Positions 1-11,920 of a DNA stretch of 64,000 nt are shown in pieces (the first letter of the stretch is position 1; every line of letters starts with the position of its first letter). The translations under genes and the position numbers were made by a program. The notes beneath the pieces were generated by a model. The model did no database searches. It was not told the origin of the DNA and was given only the letters and a program-made list of their open reading frames with translations. The stretch is from Talinum fruticosum (taxonomy: Eukaryota > Streptophyta > Magnoliopsida > Caryophyllales > Talinaceae), in contig JAITYX010000085.1 in the NCBI GenBank assembly GCA_021018815.1, positions 1,612,001-1,676,000 of the forward strand. The letters are read 5' to 3'.

Positions 1-50
1 CCAATCCGCAAACACTCCCACCAGAAAGACTGTAGAGAGAAACCAACAAA

Positions 51-168
51 AATGGCTTCCAATTCCTGACCCTCTCAGATGCAGAAGCCACTGACAGAGA
101 ACAACAAGAAGAGCTCCGAAAACCCACCAAAATCATCAGACCCCATAAAATGGTTGAGGAGGGAGTGA
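51..168 (+). promoter_or_regulatory. Two upstream ORFs before the ARM-repeat start codon
   Basis: Two short reading frames precede the main ATG at 150. The first (51-68) is five codons and a stop. The second starts at 79 and ends with TGA at 166-168, so it overlaps the main start codon in another frame. If transcription starts upstream of position 51, scanning ribosomes would meet both, and an overlapping uORF usually lowers main-frame translation. The transcript start is not visible, so the role is inferred. Confidence 0.45.
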
Positions 169-1896
169 ATTCCCAAGACTGCCCTTCGCCGTCGACCGCC
201 GGAGAAGGCAAACTCCGGCGAACAATCGCCGACATATCCTCCCTCATCTCTCTCTCCCACACCATCAGAGTCTTCTCCGTCAAGTGGCAACTGATTCGGG
301 GCAAGCTCGAGGAGCTCAACTCCGCCCTCATCGCCGCCGAGAACTCCCATTCCGGCGATGCCCAGCCGCTCTCTGATCTTATCGCCGCCATCTCCGCCAC
401 CGTCTCCGGATGCCTCGATCTCGCCGGCCGGTGTATAAACGTCTCCTACAGTGGGAAGCTCCTCATGCAGAGCGACCTCGACCTCGCAATCTCGAAGCTC
501 GACTCCCATGTGAAACAACTCTCCGCCATTTACGCCGCCGTGGGAATCCTCTCGAACCGTTTCGCCCTCGTCGTTTCGAGACCAGGGCTCGGAGCGACCC
601 GGGATGATATGAGATTCTATATCAAGGACCTTCTCACCAGGCTTAAGATTGGGGATCGCGAGATGAAGAGACAAGCTCTGGTTTCGCTCAATGAAATAGT
701 GGGAGATGATGAGAGGTACGTTAAGGTTACTGTTGATTTAGAGTTGAGTGATTTGGTGATTCTTCTTGCGAATTTTCTGGATTCGAATGACTCTGTGATT
801 CGGGAAGAAGCAGCGATTTCAGTGGCCGCCATTGCTGGGTTCGAAGCGGAAGCTTATAGAGGGGTTTTGGTTTCTTCTGGGGCTATTGCGCCATTGATAA
901 GAGTGGTCGAGACTGGGAGTTTGAGGGCCAAGGAAAACGCCATTAGAAGCCTTCAGAAATTGACCCAGAATGGGGATAATGCTTGGGCTCTTTCCGCTCA
1001 CGGCGGAGTTACGGCATTGTTGAATCTCTGCAAATGCCCAAAAGATGAAGAATCTTATCAATTAACTGGACCCTCTTGCTGGGTATTGAAGAATCTCGTC
1101 GGGGTGGATGAAATTAAGCGGTTTATGATCGAACAAGGCGCCATTCCTGCGTTTATTAAGCTGCTTAAAGGGAGAGATGAGATTGCCCAGATTGGTTCAG
1201 CTGAGTTTCTTCAGTCATTAGCTTCTGGGGATGAATGTGTTCGACATTTGATTGTAAAAGAAGGTGGAGCTCGGGCATTGGTTCGGATTCTTGATCCGAA
1301 ATCGGTTCTCTCCTTCAAATCGAGGGAGAATGCGTTCAGAGCAATCGAGAATTTGTGTTTTTCGTCTGTAGATTATGTGAATTTGCTAATAAGTTATGGG
1401 TTTTGGAGCAGCTACTCTACTTTCTTCGAAAAGGGGACGTTTCAATCCAAGAATTGGCCTTCAAATCGGCGTCGAGGCTCTGCGGGACATCGGAGGATGC
1501 CCGGAAATCGATGGGGGATGCCGGGTTCATGCCGGAATTCCTCAAGTTTCTGGAGGCAAAATCGTATGAAATTCGAGAATTGGCGGCCCAAGCATTGTCC
1601 TCCATGGTGATGGTGCCCAAAAACAGGAAGAAATTCGCCCAAGAAGATCATAACATTCGTTTGATTCTTCAATTGCTTGATCCCAAAGAGGGAAACTCTG
1701 GGAATTTTAAGTTTTTGTTGTCAATTTTGATGTCAATTAGCAGCTGTAATCACGCAAGGAGGAAGATTACACATTCTGGGTATGTTAATAACATTGAGAA
1801 ACTTGCAGATGCAGGAATTTCTGATGCAAAAAGATTGTCAGAAAATTATCAACAAATAGATTCAAGAGCATGCTCAATGGGATCTGGCATTCTTGA
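150..1896 (+). CDS. ARM-repeat superfamily protein with two homopolymer frameshifts
   Basis: About 582 residues if two one-base gaps are allowed. The N-terminal ~150 residues form a helical region that precedes the repeats in plant ARM-only proteins. From about residue 165 onward come armadillo-type helical repeats with the usual pattern (for example GAIAPLIRVVETGS, GAIPAFIKLLKG, GGARALVRILD). Such proteins are scaffolds; partner and location cannot be read here. The frame changes at T4 (1401-1404, near residue 417) and again at A5 (1828-1832, near residue 560). One extra base in each run restores a continuous ARM frame ending NGIWHS and TGA at 1894-1896. Reading on without the second correction gives an unrelated tail to 1939. 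Both gaps are in homopolymers and the rest is clean, so sequencing error is the simpler explanation; a young pseudogene is the alternative. The family resembles uncharacterised Arabidopsis ARM proteins such as AT5G50900, from memory. Confidence 0.85.
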
Positions 1897-3996
1897 GTCC
1901 AAAACCAAAATTAATGTAAGTTTTTTTTGGGTTTTTTGATTTTAAATTTTTTTCATCACTGTACATCTACATATATGTGGGATGTTTTTTTAGGTCTTAT
2001 ACCCACCATCACTACCAACATCTCTTCCCCTGTCCTAATTTTTCTGCCTTTGTTAATCCACTTCAACTCCATAATACTGCTTGGGATGCAGCATTTGGGT
2101 TAGTCTGTAACTATGATTAAGGAACTGAAGTATAAGAAAAACAACAAAATACTAGTTACTATTTTTTACTTTACTTACTGTTATAGATAGATTTCATTTC
2201 ATTGATGTAATGTAATGTAATGCTATCACTGATTCACAGTTTATGTCACTTTGGTACTACTGGTATATTAATTATGAAGATGCTCTGAGTCTCTGACATT
2301 TTTGTACACAGTTTTATGTCACTTTTCCTCTGTATCCTTCTGCTTTTCTCCCCCTACCCCTTGGCCCTTGCCCTTGCTTTTCTCTGACATTACCACCTGT
2401 TGGTTGGTAAATATTAACCATTGCTAACTGCTATTTTTGCCCGTTTTAACTGCTGAAATAAGCAAACTTAAGAAATCCAATGCAAATGCCTATTGTATTG
2501 GGTTGAATTCATTTAATAAATTAGCTGTAAGGTAGCATTTTAGTGCATTTGATACTACAGTCTATAATCCCCTTTTCAGTATCCAATTCTGACTATCGGT
2601 CGGAAGTGCTGGTGGTAAATTCGTAGTCACAAAGGATGCTTTATCTTAAACCTCACATAAGGTAAAGTTTGGACTCAATTAAAGTGGAGTATTTTCTGAC
2701 ACCTTGATCTAATACAGGGGTGATCCATAATCTTGGTAGCTGTCCATCAATTGCCCGCTTGGTCTCTTTTCAGTCCATGTTCTATCATGAGGAGCACCTT
2801 ATTATTGCTTACGTAAACAAAATTACCTACAACCAAAGTGCATTAAGTGAAGCCAAACCATCAAATCCACTCATTTCCAACCACCACCTGCAATTAGATC
2901 CAAAGGTGGATAGAATCTCAAACTGGACAATTAACATTTGGTTTATGGACATCCGTCGTCTGAACTGGTAAAATACGGGGAGATTGGTGTGGAGTAAAAT
3001 AGGTAGATGTTGGTATCAGAGACTTGGATTTACATCCGTCCTGTGCCGCCTTTAGATCCAATGAGGGAAGAAAAATATTTGGGTTTGCCAGTTTTGGATT
3101 CCCACAATAGAAAATTTAGTTCTGAGTTTGCAATACGTTAGAATCAGAATCTGGCTATAAAGATTGGATTTTATAAAATAGGGAGAACATTATTTTTAGT
3201 ATTATTTTCGTATGCACCCAAAAGGGGAGGAAGGGGGGGATAATGAATGAGTCCAAAAATGAGGAAGGAGAGATATTTGTAATGGGGGTTAGACTTGCAC
3301 ATGGGGAAGGGATGAAGGCTCGAAGCAAATGCATGTGAGAGATGACAGTCAATGTTTATGTTTTGTCTCAATCTAATAATCTTCATCTTCATCTTCCTCT
3401 TCCTCAAATATAAATGAAGACAGAGAAGAGAGAGAAAGTGATAGGATGAGTACGAGTTGCTCTGTATTTGTTTGTCATTTTCTGCTCCTTCTGTTAAATG
3501 GCCGTTATCAATAATACGAGGGATGAAAATAATGTGTACTTTAAGATTTTTGCAAGATATTAACAAAAAAGTTTTATTGGATGCTCATTTTTTTATAGAA
3601 AGAAAAATTTTAATAAAAAGTTATATGGTATTTACAAAGATAATTTTCTAATAAAAATAAATTAAAATATTAAAACATATTTGTATTCCGACAAAGTTAA
3701 TGGTAAATATATTTCCGCTCGACTCTGTATTTGTAGCATCAATTTTGTCACAAACCGTGTTTTTCGACTTCAATATGTCTTTCCGTAACATTGACGAGCT
3801 ATTGTATAACTTTATAAAATAGATATTTGTCCAACCTCAAGGAAATCACTTTGATCGAGTCATATGAAATCCAATTGTTGAATTATTTTCAATCAAAATT
3901 AATGAAACGAATTGATAAAAATATCAAAAATATACCATCAAATCAAATCAACAAACCTAATAAAATTTGCACGTATTGGCAAGAGAAAAACTTATA
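1897..3996. other. Noncoding: 3' flank of the ARM-repeat gene
   Basis: AT-rich sequence without a supported gene. GTAAGT at 1916 and TTTTTTTAG ending at 1993 would make a 78-bp intron, but the restored ARM frame has already stopped at 1896, so this could only be a UTR intron. Short ORFs here show no family resemblance. Confidence 0.5.
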
Positions 3997-4005
3997 CCCT
4001 ACCCC

Positions 4006-4170
4006 GAGTGGCGGAGCCAAGAATTCTAAATAAGGGTGTCCAATGTGTTTTGGATTAAATTAAAGAGTGTCCAATTACTTATAATTTAAAATTTCCACTC
4101 TAAAAATAAACTATTTTTTAAAATTTTTTGGGCTAAGGACACCCTTGGCACATGAAGGGCTCCGCCCCTG
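4006..4170. mobile_element. MULE-type MITE with 9-bp target-site duplication
   Basis: A 165-bp element with inverted ends. The left end reads GAGTGGCGGAGCC and the right end, on the other strand, CAGGGGCGGAGCC. A second inner inverted match (AGGGTGTCC) lies about 25 bp in on both sides. It is flanked by identical 9-mers CCCTACCCC at 3997-4005 and 4171-4179. A 9-bp duplication is typical of Mutator-like transposons. There is no coding capacity, so it would have been moved in trans. The flanks carry short ACCCC/GGGTTT words, suggesting it landed in an older degenerate element. Confidence 0.8.
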
Positions 4171-4179
4171 CCCTACCCC

Positions 4180-7100
4180 CACTCGTTGGGTTTTTCATAT
4201 TTGCAGGATTGAATGTGATGAGGAAAAAAATCCACATCAACATATGAAAATTATTCCGATATTTTATTCCATGAGGATGAAGTTATTTTTACTTGTAGGA
4301 AAATTGCAACTTTAGTTATGAAGTGTAAGTTTTTTTCCTTTACATCTTCATATGATAATTGACATGCCTATTAATTGCATGAAGAAAATTACTACATTAA
4401 ATATACTTGGGCATGAGGTCGAGTGCGAATCAACATTGTTCCCTACCCCGTACATGTAGCCAAACTCATCATTCACCCGCCCCATACCCCGATCTTTTTC
4501 ACTTTTTCACACCCAAACTCATTATAAACGGTGTGGGTTTAGGTCGGATTTTTGAATTTTGGTGAAATTTTCATCCGTACTACCAAGTTATGATTTTGTA
4601 CGACTCAACAGAGTGATGATATGACAAGTGAAGTTGCTTCCATGAACAAGTCACTTAATTTGTTTAACAATTTTTTTAAAAAAGTTGAACACAACTTCTT
4701 AAGTATCAGTACAAATAAAAAGTCACAACCAAACATGACGTTACGACATCCAGGTCATAACTCACAACTCCTTTAACTCGATGGTCTTTCAATGATGTTA
4801 AATGGGTTGAAGTATACATTACTAACATCCAAGAAAAAAGTTCGTATTATTTTCTTCCAATAACTCTAAGGTTCCATATTATTTTCATACAAAAATCCAT
4901 AATACTATTTCATTTTTTAGTTTATTATCTTTTTTATGAATATATAATAGGGTGCACAAAATATTATTCTAGACGAAATCTAAACCTAAATCTTTGACAA
5001 TAATTTTCATATACTTTACTAATTGAACTAACTAATACTTACATTTTAATATCAAATTAATATGGGATAAAGCATATTTTAATTCTCCGTTTCCAAAAAC
5101 AAAGAATGTTTTTAATTATTTTTGTTTACTAGTATTTTTCATTTGTACATTTATGTGCAATAATAAGGCAATGCATTACTCAATATGTGTAAACAAGCTA
5201 GTACTCCTAATGTAAACTATTAGATAAAACTTTTATCTACCAAGAACATGTTGGGGCAAAATGACTCTTTTGGCTATTCAAAGAATGGATAATAAGTTGA
5301 TATTGGGCAAAGAAAAGGGGGTGGGAAAGGGGAAAAACTCCTTCGCTTGTTGTTTATTGGGACCTTTTGTAACTGATTGGATTTTAGATGTTATGCTTCG
5401 TAGTTTAGTGATTTGTCTTTGGGTGGCTGCCCGTGCTATTTTGTAAAAAGCTTCCATTGTGTCTACTGAGAAAATGGGGTAGGCCCCTATCAAACTGGCC
5501 TTAGCTTAGGGATCAATACAAACAGACAAGAATAAGTGTGTGTGAAGGTGGTGGCTCAGCCAAAACTTGCAAAACAGTCTCTGGTTTGAGGCTGTTCGCT
5601 TGTTGTTACTCTTGTACTCGTACTGATATGCATTCATCGGGTTTGGATTAGATTTAAATTATGCATATATCAAAACATGTTGATTGAACATTTAGATATT
5701 ATAATGAAATATGTATGCTTGATGGTAAAAATTGCTAGCGATTTATTAGATAAGTTTTTATTACTATATAAGTATAATTATGTTTGTTGGGTAAATATAT
5801 GATCAGTTTATTATGATAGGGTCAATTTAGATACAAACAGATAAAAATCACATTGCATTTTTTTTTCAAATGCGATTGTCTTTATCCTATTATTTAAATT
5901 TGATAATTAAGTAGGAGTAATAGATTTATTGAAGTAAGCAAGATCAAGGTTAATTACTAGTGGTTGATTTAACATTATAAGGTCAGCGGTGTTCTACATG
6001 AATAGGCTATTAGTATTTTTCTTTCACCTTGTCTCTTTGAACGAATTGATTATATGTAAACACTAATTTTCAAATATGATTTTGATAAATGACATGATTG
6101 TTGGCGTAATAGAAAAAGGTCAAGGTTGAGTCTCCTATCATACAAATTGTATTACAGTGGTGAGTTTACAAACTTGAATTACCACATATGATATTTCATT
6201 TGATTTTTTTAAAAATTTATCCTCTATTATCTTAAAAATAAGTTAAATTAGGAAATATGTAATCCAGCTACTGATAGGATATTCCCTTGTGGAATTATTC
6301 CCAAACGTAGGTTTGAGCTTATGCTACAATCTTAGTGGACGTACGTAAAGCATTGAGTATAGGTAAAGATCCTACCAAGTAAAACAGAGACAAGTACACA
6401 AAAAGGAGCTTATTGGTATTGGTATTGGTATAGTACTATTAGCTGTTGTGTTGACTGAATAATCATAATGATAATAATAATAATAATAGGATCTGAATAA
6501 GTAGCATAGCTAACAGAATCCTTGTAATTTGCGAAGGCTTTTCATGGGGCATGAATGATACAAGTACAAGTGCTATATATGCTTGTATCTCTCTCTGGAC
6601 CAGGACAGCTGCCTCTGAGCAATGAAATGGCCAGTTCAGTTTTATTGCATTTGCATACAAGGAATGGTAACTTGTACTTCGGGATGGGCCAACTGTCTCA
6701 ACTTGTATTTGCATAATATTTTTCAAATTATCTTTTTAAATGTCTCTCTACAGCTGCCTCTCACTCTCAGCAATGAAACCAATCGTCCCTCTAATTTTGA
6801 AACTAAAATTTTATACTGTAGTACCATCATGTGCGTTTACTAAGTAGCATTCGTTAAACTTCTGCATGCTTTAGGAATGAGTCTAGTAGCCATGTGTAGA
6901 TTACAAGGGAATGGATCAATGTAAATGGACGTTCGCCCCAAAAGAAAACCAGCACCGTGGATTTATGGGCTACTTGTTGTCCTGGGAGCCCACTTAAAAG
7001 GAACCCAAAACAAGTTTTTGTTGTCGGGAAATAAGCCCATTCTTCAAACTAGGAAACCTCCCATTACAATAATCTTTACTTTTCCCTCTCAGAATTACAC

Positions 7101-7479
7101 TAGAGGAGGATCAAATGCATCCTAGTCCCCCTATAAGCGCAAGGGTTGTTCATGGGAATAGACCGTACCTGCCTTGACCGGAAAGTAAAGAAGGGAAACT
7201 TGACACCGAAGACTAGACTGGTCAAAGTTCAGTCTTGGACTGGACCAGACCAGTCAAAACCAACCGAAAAAGTTAGGACTGCATTTATTTATTTTACTTT
7301 TAATTTTTAATGTTGTGTGCGCCTGTTGGACCCCATGAGCTAAATGTCTAATTGTAGGAAACAAAATGATGTTCAAACTTAAAAAAATCTAAACAAAAAA
7401 CCTAATTTTAATTTGGTCTTCAGTTTGGACCAATTGATTGGACCAGGCCAAACTAAAGACCGAATAGCTAAAATTTTTA
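4180..7479. other. Noncoding, degenerate repeats
   Basis: No supported gene. It holds GC-richer words of the CCCCGTAC/CCGCCCCATACCCC type near 4440-4500 and GACTGGACCAGACCAGTC-like words at 7200-7280 and 7425-7465. Both resemble subterminal repeats of decayed hAT-like elements, but I found no ends or duplications. The remainder is AT-rich with small ORFs. Confidence 0.4.
6470..6488. repeat. ATA/TAA microsatellite
   Basis: About six uninterrupted three-base ATA units in noncoding DNA. A short TATTGG tandem (three units) lies 50 bp upstream at 6414-6431. Confidence 0.8.
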
Positions 7480-7698
7480 GATCGAAAAAGCATAAAACTT
7501 TGTCATCTGTCATTTGGAGATGACATAATGGTTTTCTGTAAACCTGAGGCCTCTTTGCAAGCAATCAAAGAAATCTTCCAAGAATTCTTTGTCAGGATTG
7601 CATATTAGTGAGAGTAAATCCCAAATTTATGGGAGGATTAGCTCTAAAACAGACAAACAACATTGTGCAAATCTTCGGCTTCCAACTGGGGACTTTAC
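7480..7698 (+). pseudogene. Older LINE reverse transcriptase, left fragment
   Basis: Translated on +, this reads as the catalytic end of a plant L1-type reverse transcriptase. An FGDDIMVF motif (the usual FADD/YADD site, with G for A) at about 7510-7535 is followed by a stretch ending SESKSQIYGRIS near 7635. At least one frameshift is present. The frame is cut at 7698 by a younger LINE and resumes at 13682. It is a remnant without coding ability. Confidence 0.8.
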
Positions 7699-9732
7699 TA
7701 CAGTGAAGTAGTGAAAACTCTAGAGAGAGAATGCCCCCTTAGTGAGAGATGCTCTGATGCTCCCCTTCCCAACCCTAATGAACCGCCTGATTCCTCTCCT
7801 CGTCCGCCGCTCTTCTCACTCCTCCCTCTGGCCATCTCTTCGACTCGTCCGGCTTAGTGAAGGATCTTTTCGATCCTTCTTGAACCTTCACTCTGGCAAG
7901 GTTTTGATTAGTTTTTTTACCCTTCTGGAGGATGTTTGCGCGGATTGCAAGATATCGTTCTCTAGTGTACAGTGACCTCTCCCCTCTAAGCAAGTGCTGC
8001 TGGTGGTTGCTAATGTTGTCAAAAGGCACTATTTCACTGTTCGGACAACTGTTCCAGCCTTGGCCGCCCCTCGCTCGCTCTTTTTCGTGGTTGTCACTGT
8101 TTGGCCCGGAACGTTTTTCTGCTTAAGGCTTCTCCCGAGTACTCGATTTGGTCTCTTCATGAGGTATGCTAGAGTCTTCTGCGTGATTAAACCCAAGAGT
8201 GGTCACCGGACAGGTAAGTATGTTTTTAATTTTATTTGTGGGTCAAAAGTGCCTTTGTTATGGATGTGGTTCTGGAATCTTCTTGATGTGATCTTGAGCG
8301 GTGAATCTGTGTGTGTCCATCTCTCGACTGCAGTCATTAATTGGCATCGGTTGGGTGTTTTTAAGACTGATTTCTTTAGTCTCAGATGTAGTCTATTATG
8401 GATCTTTACGTTTTATGTCGCAGTTAATGTCCTGTTGCGCTGGGTTGATGTAATTGCTGCAACTGCCAGGCTACCTGTTTATGTTTTTAGGTTTCAGTGT
8501 TCGTTTCTTCCTCTGTGGTTCAGGCTTCTTATGATTTGCCATTTGATTCTGTTTCTTGCTGTCTCCCTGCGCTGTACAGTGTAGTCGCATCTATGTATCT
8601 CCTCCTTCTTGCCCCCTTTTACTTCTCTGGCTAAGGTCCATGGCTGCTGGCATGTTGTACTTACTCTCCATCCTGTTACTGTTCTTTGGCTGGGGCTTTG
8701 CTAGGTTAGTTTCTGGTTCAAGTGTTTTTCCTTGTTAGAAACTATTGAAGTTGTTGTTACTTGCATTTCGGTCCGGACACATTGTTTAGCTGGTAGGCTG
8801 TGGAAATCAGTTTATTGGCTGTGGGTTCTTGTATCTGTTAAAACAGTAAGGGTTATCACTGGTTTTTCATGCTCTTGGTGTTTTGATTCCTTCGGGTGCT
8901 CTCTTCTTTTCCCTGTTATGTGCAGTGCTCTGGTGTACTTTGCACACCTTGGTAACCTTGATGATTGTCTGCATGGGATTTCAAGGATTGTTTGCCCTTG
9001 TATTATTGTTAGTATGATTCTTTATGGTTTAAGCGATATGTATTGTGATAGAAATATTTGTTTGTTCTCTGGGGGTTTTGGTTTTTATTTTCATCCCACT
9101 TTGCCTTTTTTTCCTGTCCCCTTCAATTCTATGGTGGCTCGCCCCCTTCGCTGCGTTACCCCCGTTGTGGGCTGGAAGCCAGGATGGGGCAAGCCACTTA
9201 GAATTCATAAAGTCGATGACGACAACTTGACCAAATCTGAGACTTTTTCCAGCAACTCCCTATGTTTTATGTATGATTCCACAATTTTAATTATGGAGCA
9301 TAGGTTTTTCTGCTATGGCTTGGTGTGTTTTCCCTATCTCGGATGGTCTTCTTTTGCCTATGTTTGGATTCATCCTGCTTGGATCTGCTGCTGGGGGTTG
9401 TCTTGTTTTGCGGGTCATTTCGGAAGCAGGGTGCCCGATTGGAATACTGAAGCCGTAGTGCTCCGAATGGCTCCATGATTACCCCCAAGATCAATTGCTT
9501 GGATGGGGATTGTAATGACATTTGACTTTTGTATGATTTGTTTATGGATCAGTTTTGTTCTTTTTTCTTGTTGGCGAGTGGAAATCTAGCCCTAGCTAGA
9601 GTTCCTAAGGCCCTTTCCTCAACACAACTCCTTAGGGGATCGAACCTTGCGCTGCAAGTGGGAATCATTTTATTGTACTTACTCTTTACGTCTCAACAAT
9701 GTGTGTTGTTGAGCGGATTCTAGTAACTATTT

Positions 9733-10430
9733 ATGAAGATTATTTCATGGAATGTACAGGGTACTAAAAAATTCCAAGTTAAACAAGAGATTTCATTTTT
9801 GAACCGTAGCTTAAGACCGGATATCATGTTTATTATGGAATCATTAACTAACACCGAAAATTCTATGAGAATTCTCTCATCACTAGGCTTTGATCACTTT
9901 GATTTTGTCCTTCCTCCGAATCATTACGGAGGTATATGGGTCTTATGGAATAATCGAATATAACAGACATCAATCATTTTGAAAGATCAACGGTCTATCC
10001 ATCTCCATGTTGTTGATAAGGCCCTTAACAAGGAATGCATAGTGTCCGGTATTTACAGACCAAGCACAAGCGCTTGATAAACCGGCTTTTTGGAATCACC
10101 TTTCGTAACTCAATTGTATTATTAACCTCCCATGGTGTATCATTGGAGACTTTAATGAAATGGAGTGTCTTAACGAGAAAGTAGGAGGTAAGAAGCTTTC
10201 TCTCTATAATACTCAAAGAATGCGATCTTTTTAACCGACATTAAGGGTGAGAGCGTTCCAGTTATAGGCGAGTTTTTACATGGAAAAAGTTCATTAAAGG
10301 GCATCTTATCTATGAAAGGCTTGACAGTGCGTGGCGCATGAGGACTGGACCAATCTCTACCCGTAAAGCATGGTGACACATGGCCCATTCTCTTGTTCGG
10401 ACCATAGCTACGTGCTATCGAATACTTCAC
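9733..10430 (+). pseudogene. LINE endonuclease (EEP family) remnant
   Basis: Starts MKIISWNVQG, the usual beginning of plant LINE endonucleases of the exonuclease-endonuclease-phosphatase fold, which nick the target for reverse transcription. The first frame stops at about 9963. Further on, PWCIIGDFNEMECLNEKVGG near 10130-10190 carries the conserved GDFNE catalytic motif, and GPFSCSDHSYVL near 10380-10420 matches the SDH motif at the end of the domain. These lie in different frames separated by stops, so the enzyme is dead. Confidence 0.85.
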
Positions 10431-11920
10431 CCAATGACCATCATCGTTGCCAACGGAAGTTTAGATACCAAAATAATTGGTCCATTTATCGAGAGGTACT
10501 AAAGATCATCAACCAACAATGGAGGAACAACCCGATGGGGACCCCAACGTTTAAGCTCGTTAGAAAACTCAAGTATGTTAAAAAAACCGAAACTTTGGGT
10601 GGTACCACTTTCGTAATTTCTCACGTAAAGTGGAAAAGAATTCATCGCTCTTGATGCAAGTTGAGGAAAGACTGTTGGACAATCCCCGCAATCTAAGATT
10701 AATGCACTGGCACAATAGGCTCATTATACGAGAGAGAAGCTCCTCCTTTTCAATCAAAAATATTAGGGAAGTACTATAGAAAAGAATGGCTTACGCATGG
10801 TGATAGGAACTCCAAGTTTTTCCACGGATGTTGTGTTATTAAGAAACATAAGAGGAAAATTTTAAGGCTACGAGGATGAATTGGGGCTATGGATGGACGA
10901 CGCAAAGGATATTCAAAGAAAGTTTGTGGCAGATTTTTCTCGGAGGTTCACAAAGACAAGCTAGAGGTAACAGATCTCCTCTAAGAATTGAGGTACCTAG
11001 AATGATCACCGATAGTGAAAATACGCTACTTTGCTCACTTGTTACTCCCGAAGAAGTCAAGGCTAAAGCTCCAAGACCGGATGGGTTCGGGGCATGTTTT
11101 TTCAACAGACATTGGAAAATTATTAGAAACGATGTTATCTCCTGTGTAATGGACTTCTTCCGGCATGGTAAACTTCTTAAAGAAGTTAATCATACACTCA
11201 TCGCTCTTCTTCCGAAAGTTACTTGCCCTACTTCTACCGCACGCTTTAGACCCATTAATTTATGTAACTCGTCTTTATAAGATTATCTCTAAAGTCCTTG
11301 TTAATAGGCTGAGACCAGTTCTTCAAAGAGTTGCGAGTCCATATCGAGTGCCTTTGTCCCGGTAGAGACATTCATGATAATGTACTCGCTTACTCACGAA
11401 ATTGTGAACAAATTGGGCAACATCAAAGGCAAGCAATCTTATGTGGGGCTTAAGCTAGACATGGAAAAAGCATATGACCGAGTCGAATGGGACTTTGTGC
11501 TCACTTGTCTCAAGGAACTTGGCTTTCACCATGTTTGGATTAACAGGATCCGGAGTGCATCTCGACTGTCACTTACTCCATCATTGTCAACGATGAGACG
11601 TGCGGCTTCGTCCAGCCTTCTCGTGGGCTTCGACAAGGAGACCCATTATCTCCTTATCTCTTTATTCTTTGCATGGATGTCCTTTCATTAAGACTTCATC
11701 ATCCGACTCAACAACCAAAATCAGGAGTGGGCATCAAAATTTGTCCGCAAGCGGATAAAATTCCATGTCTCCTTTTGCAGATGATAGCCTCCTATTCTTT
11801 AAAGGAAGTTATGAGATGTGTTTGAGGATTCATAACCTGCTAAGTGAATTCTACCGTCAATCAGGCCAGCTCATCAACTTTCACGGATCAATCGAATCTA
11901 GAAGCACTTCCGTCACACAT
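10431..11920 (+). pseudogene. LINE reverse transcriptase remnant
   Basis: Palm and finger motifs appear in order across several frames: an APRPDGF-like motif (near 11070), a RFRPINLCN motif (near 11250), KIISKVLVNRLRPVL (near 11280-11320), LKLDMEKAYDRVEW (near 11450-11495; first catalytic Asp), PLSPYLFILCMDVL (near 11645-11685) and LLFADDSLLFF (near 11770-11800; catalytic DD). Order and spacing match plant L1-clade elements. At least four frame changes separate the pieces. Confidence 0.9.

Noticed and set aside
75..674. A 199-codon minus-strand frame over the ARM gene
   Set aside because: Overlap frame of GC-rich codons; the plus-strand ARM protein explains the region.
1897..2036. Spliced extension of the ARM gene using GTAAGT at 1916 and the AG at 1993
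   Set aside because: Only needed if the second frameshift is real; the corrected frame stops at 1896 with a family-like end.
7140..7470. Possible hAT element built on GGACCAGACC words
   Set aside because: No inverted ends or duplication found; mentioned only as degenerate repeat.
8732..9478. A 248-codon frame, Cys/Trp/Phe-rich
   Set aside because: Not called as a gene: it lies inside the LINE 5' region, has no recognisable domain and its composition follows the GT-rich DNA. Kept as a finding about the LINE only.
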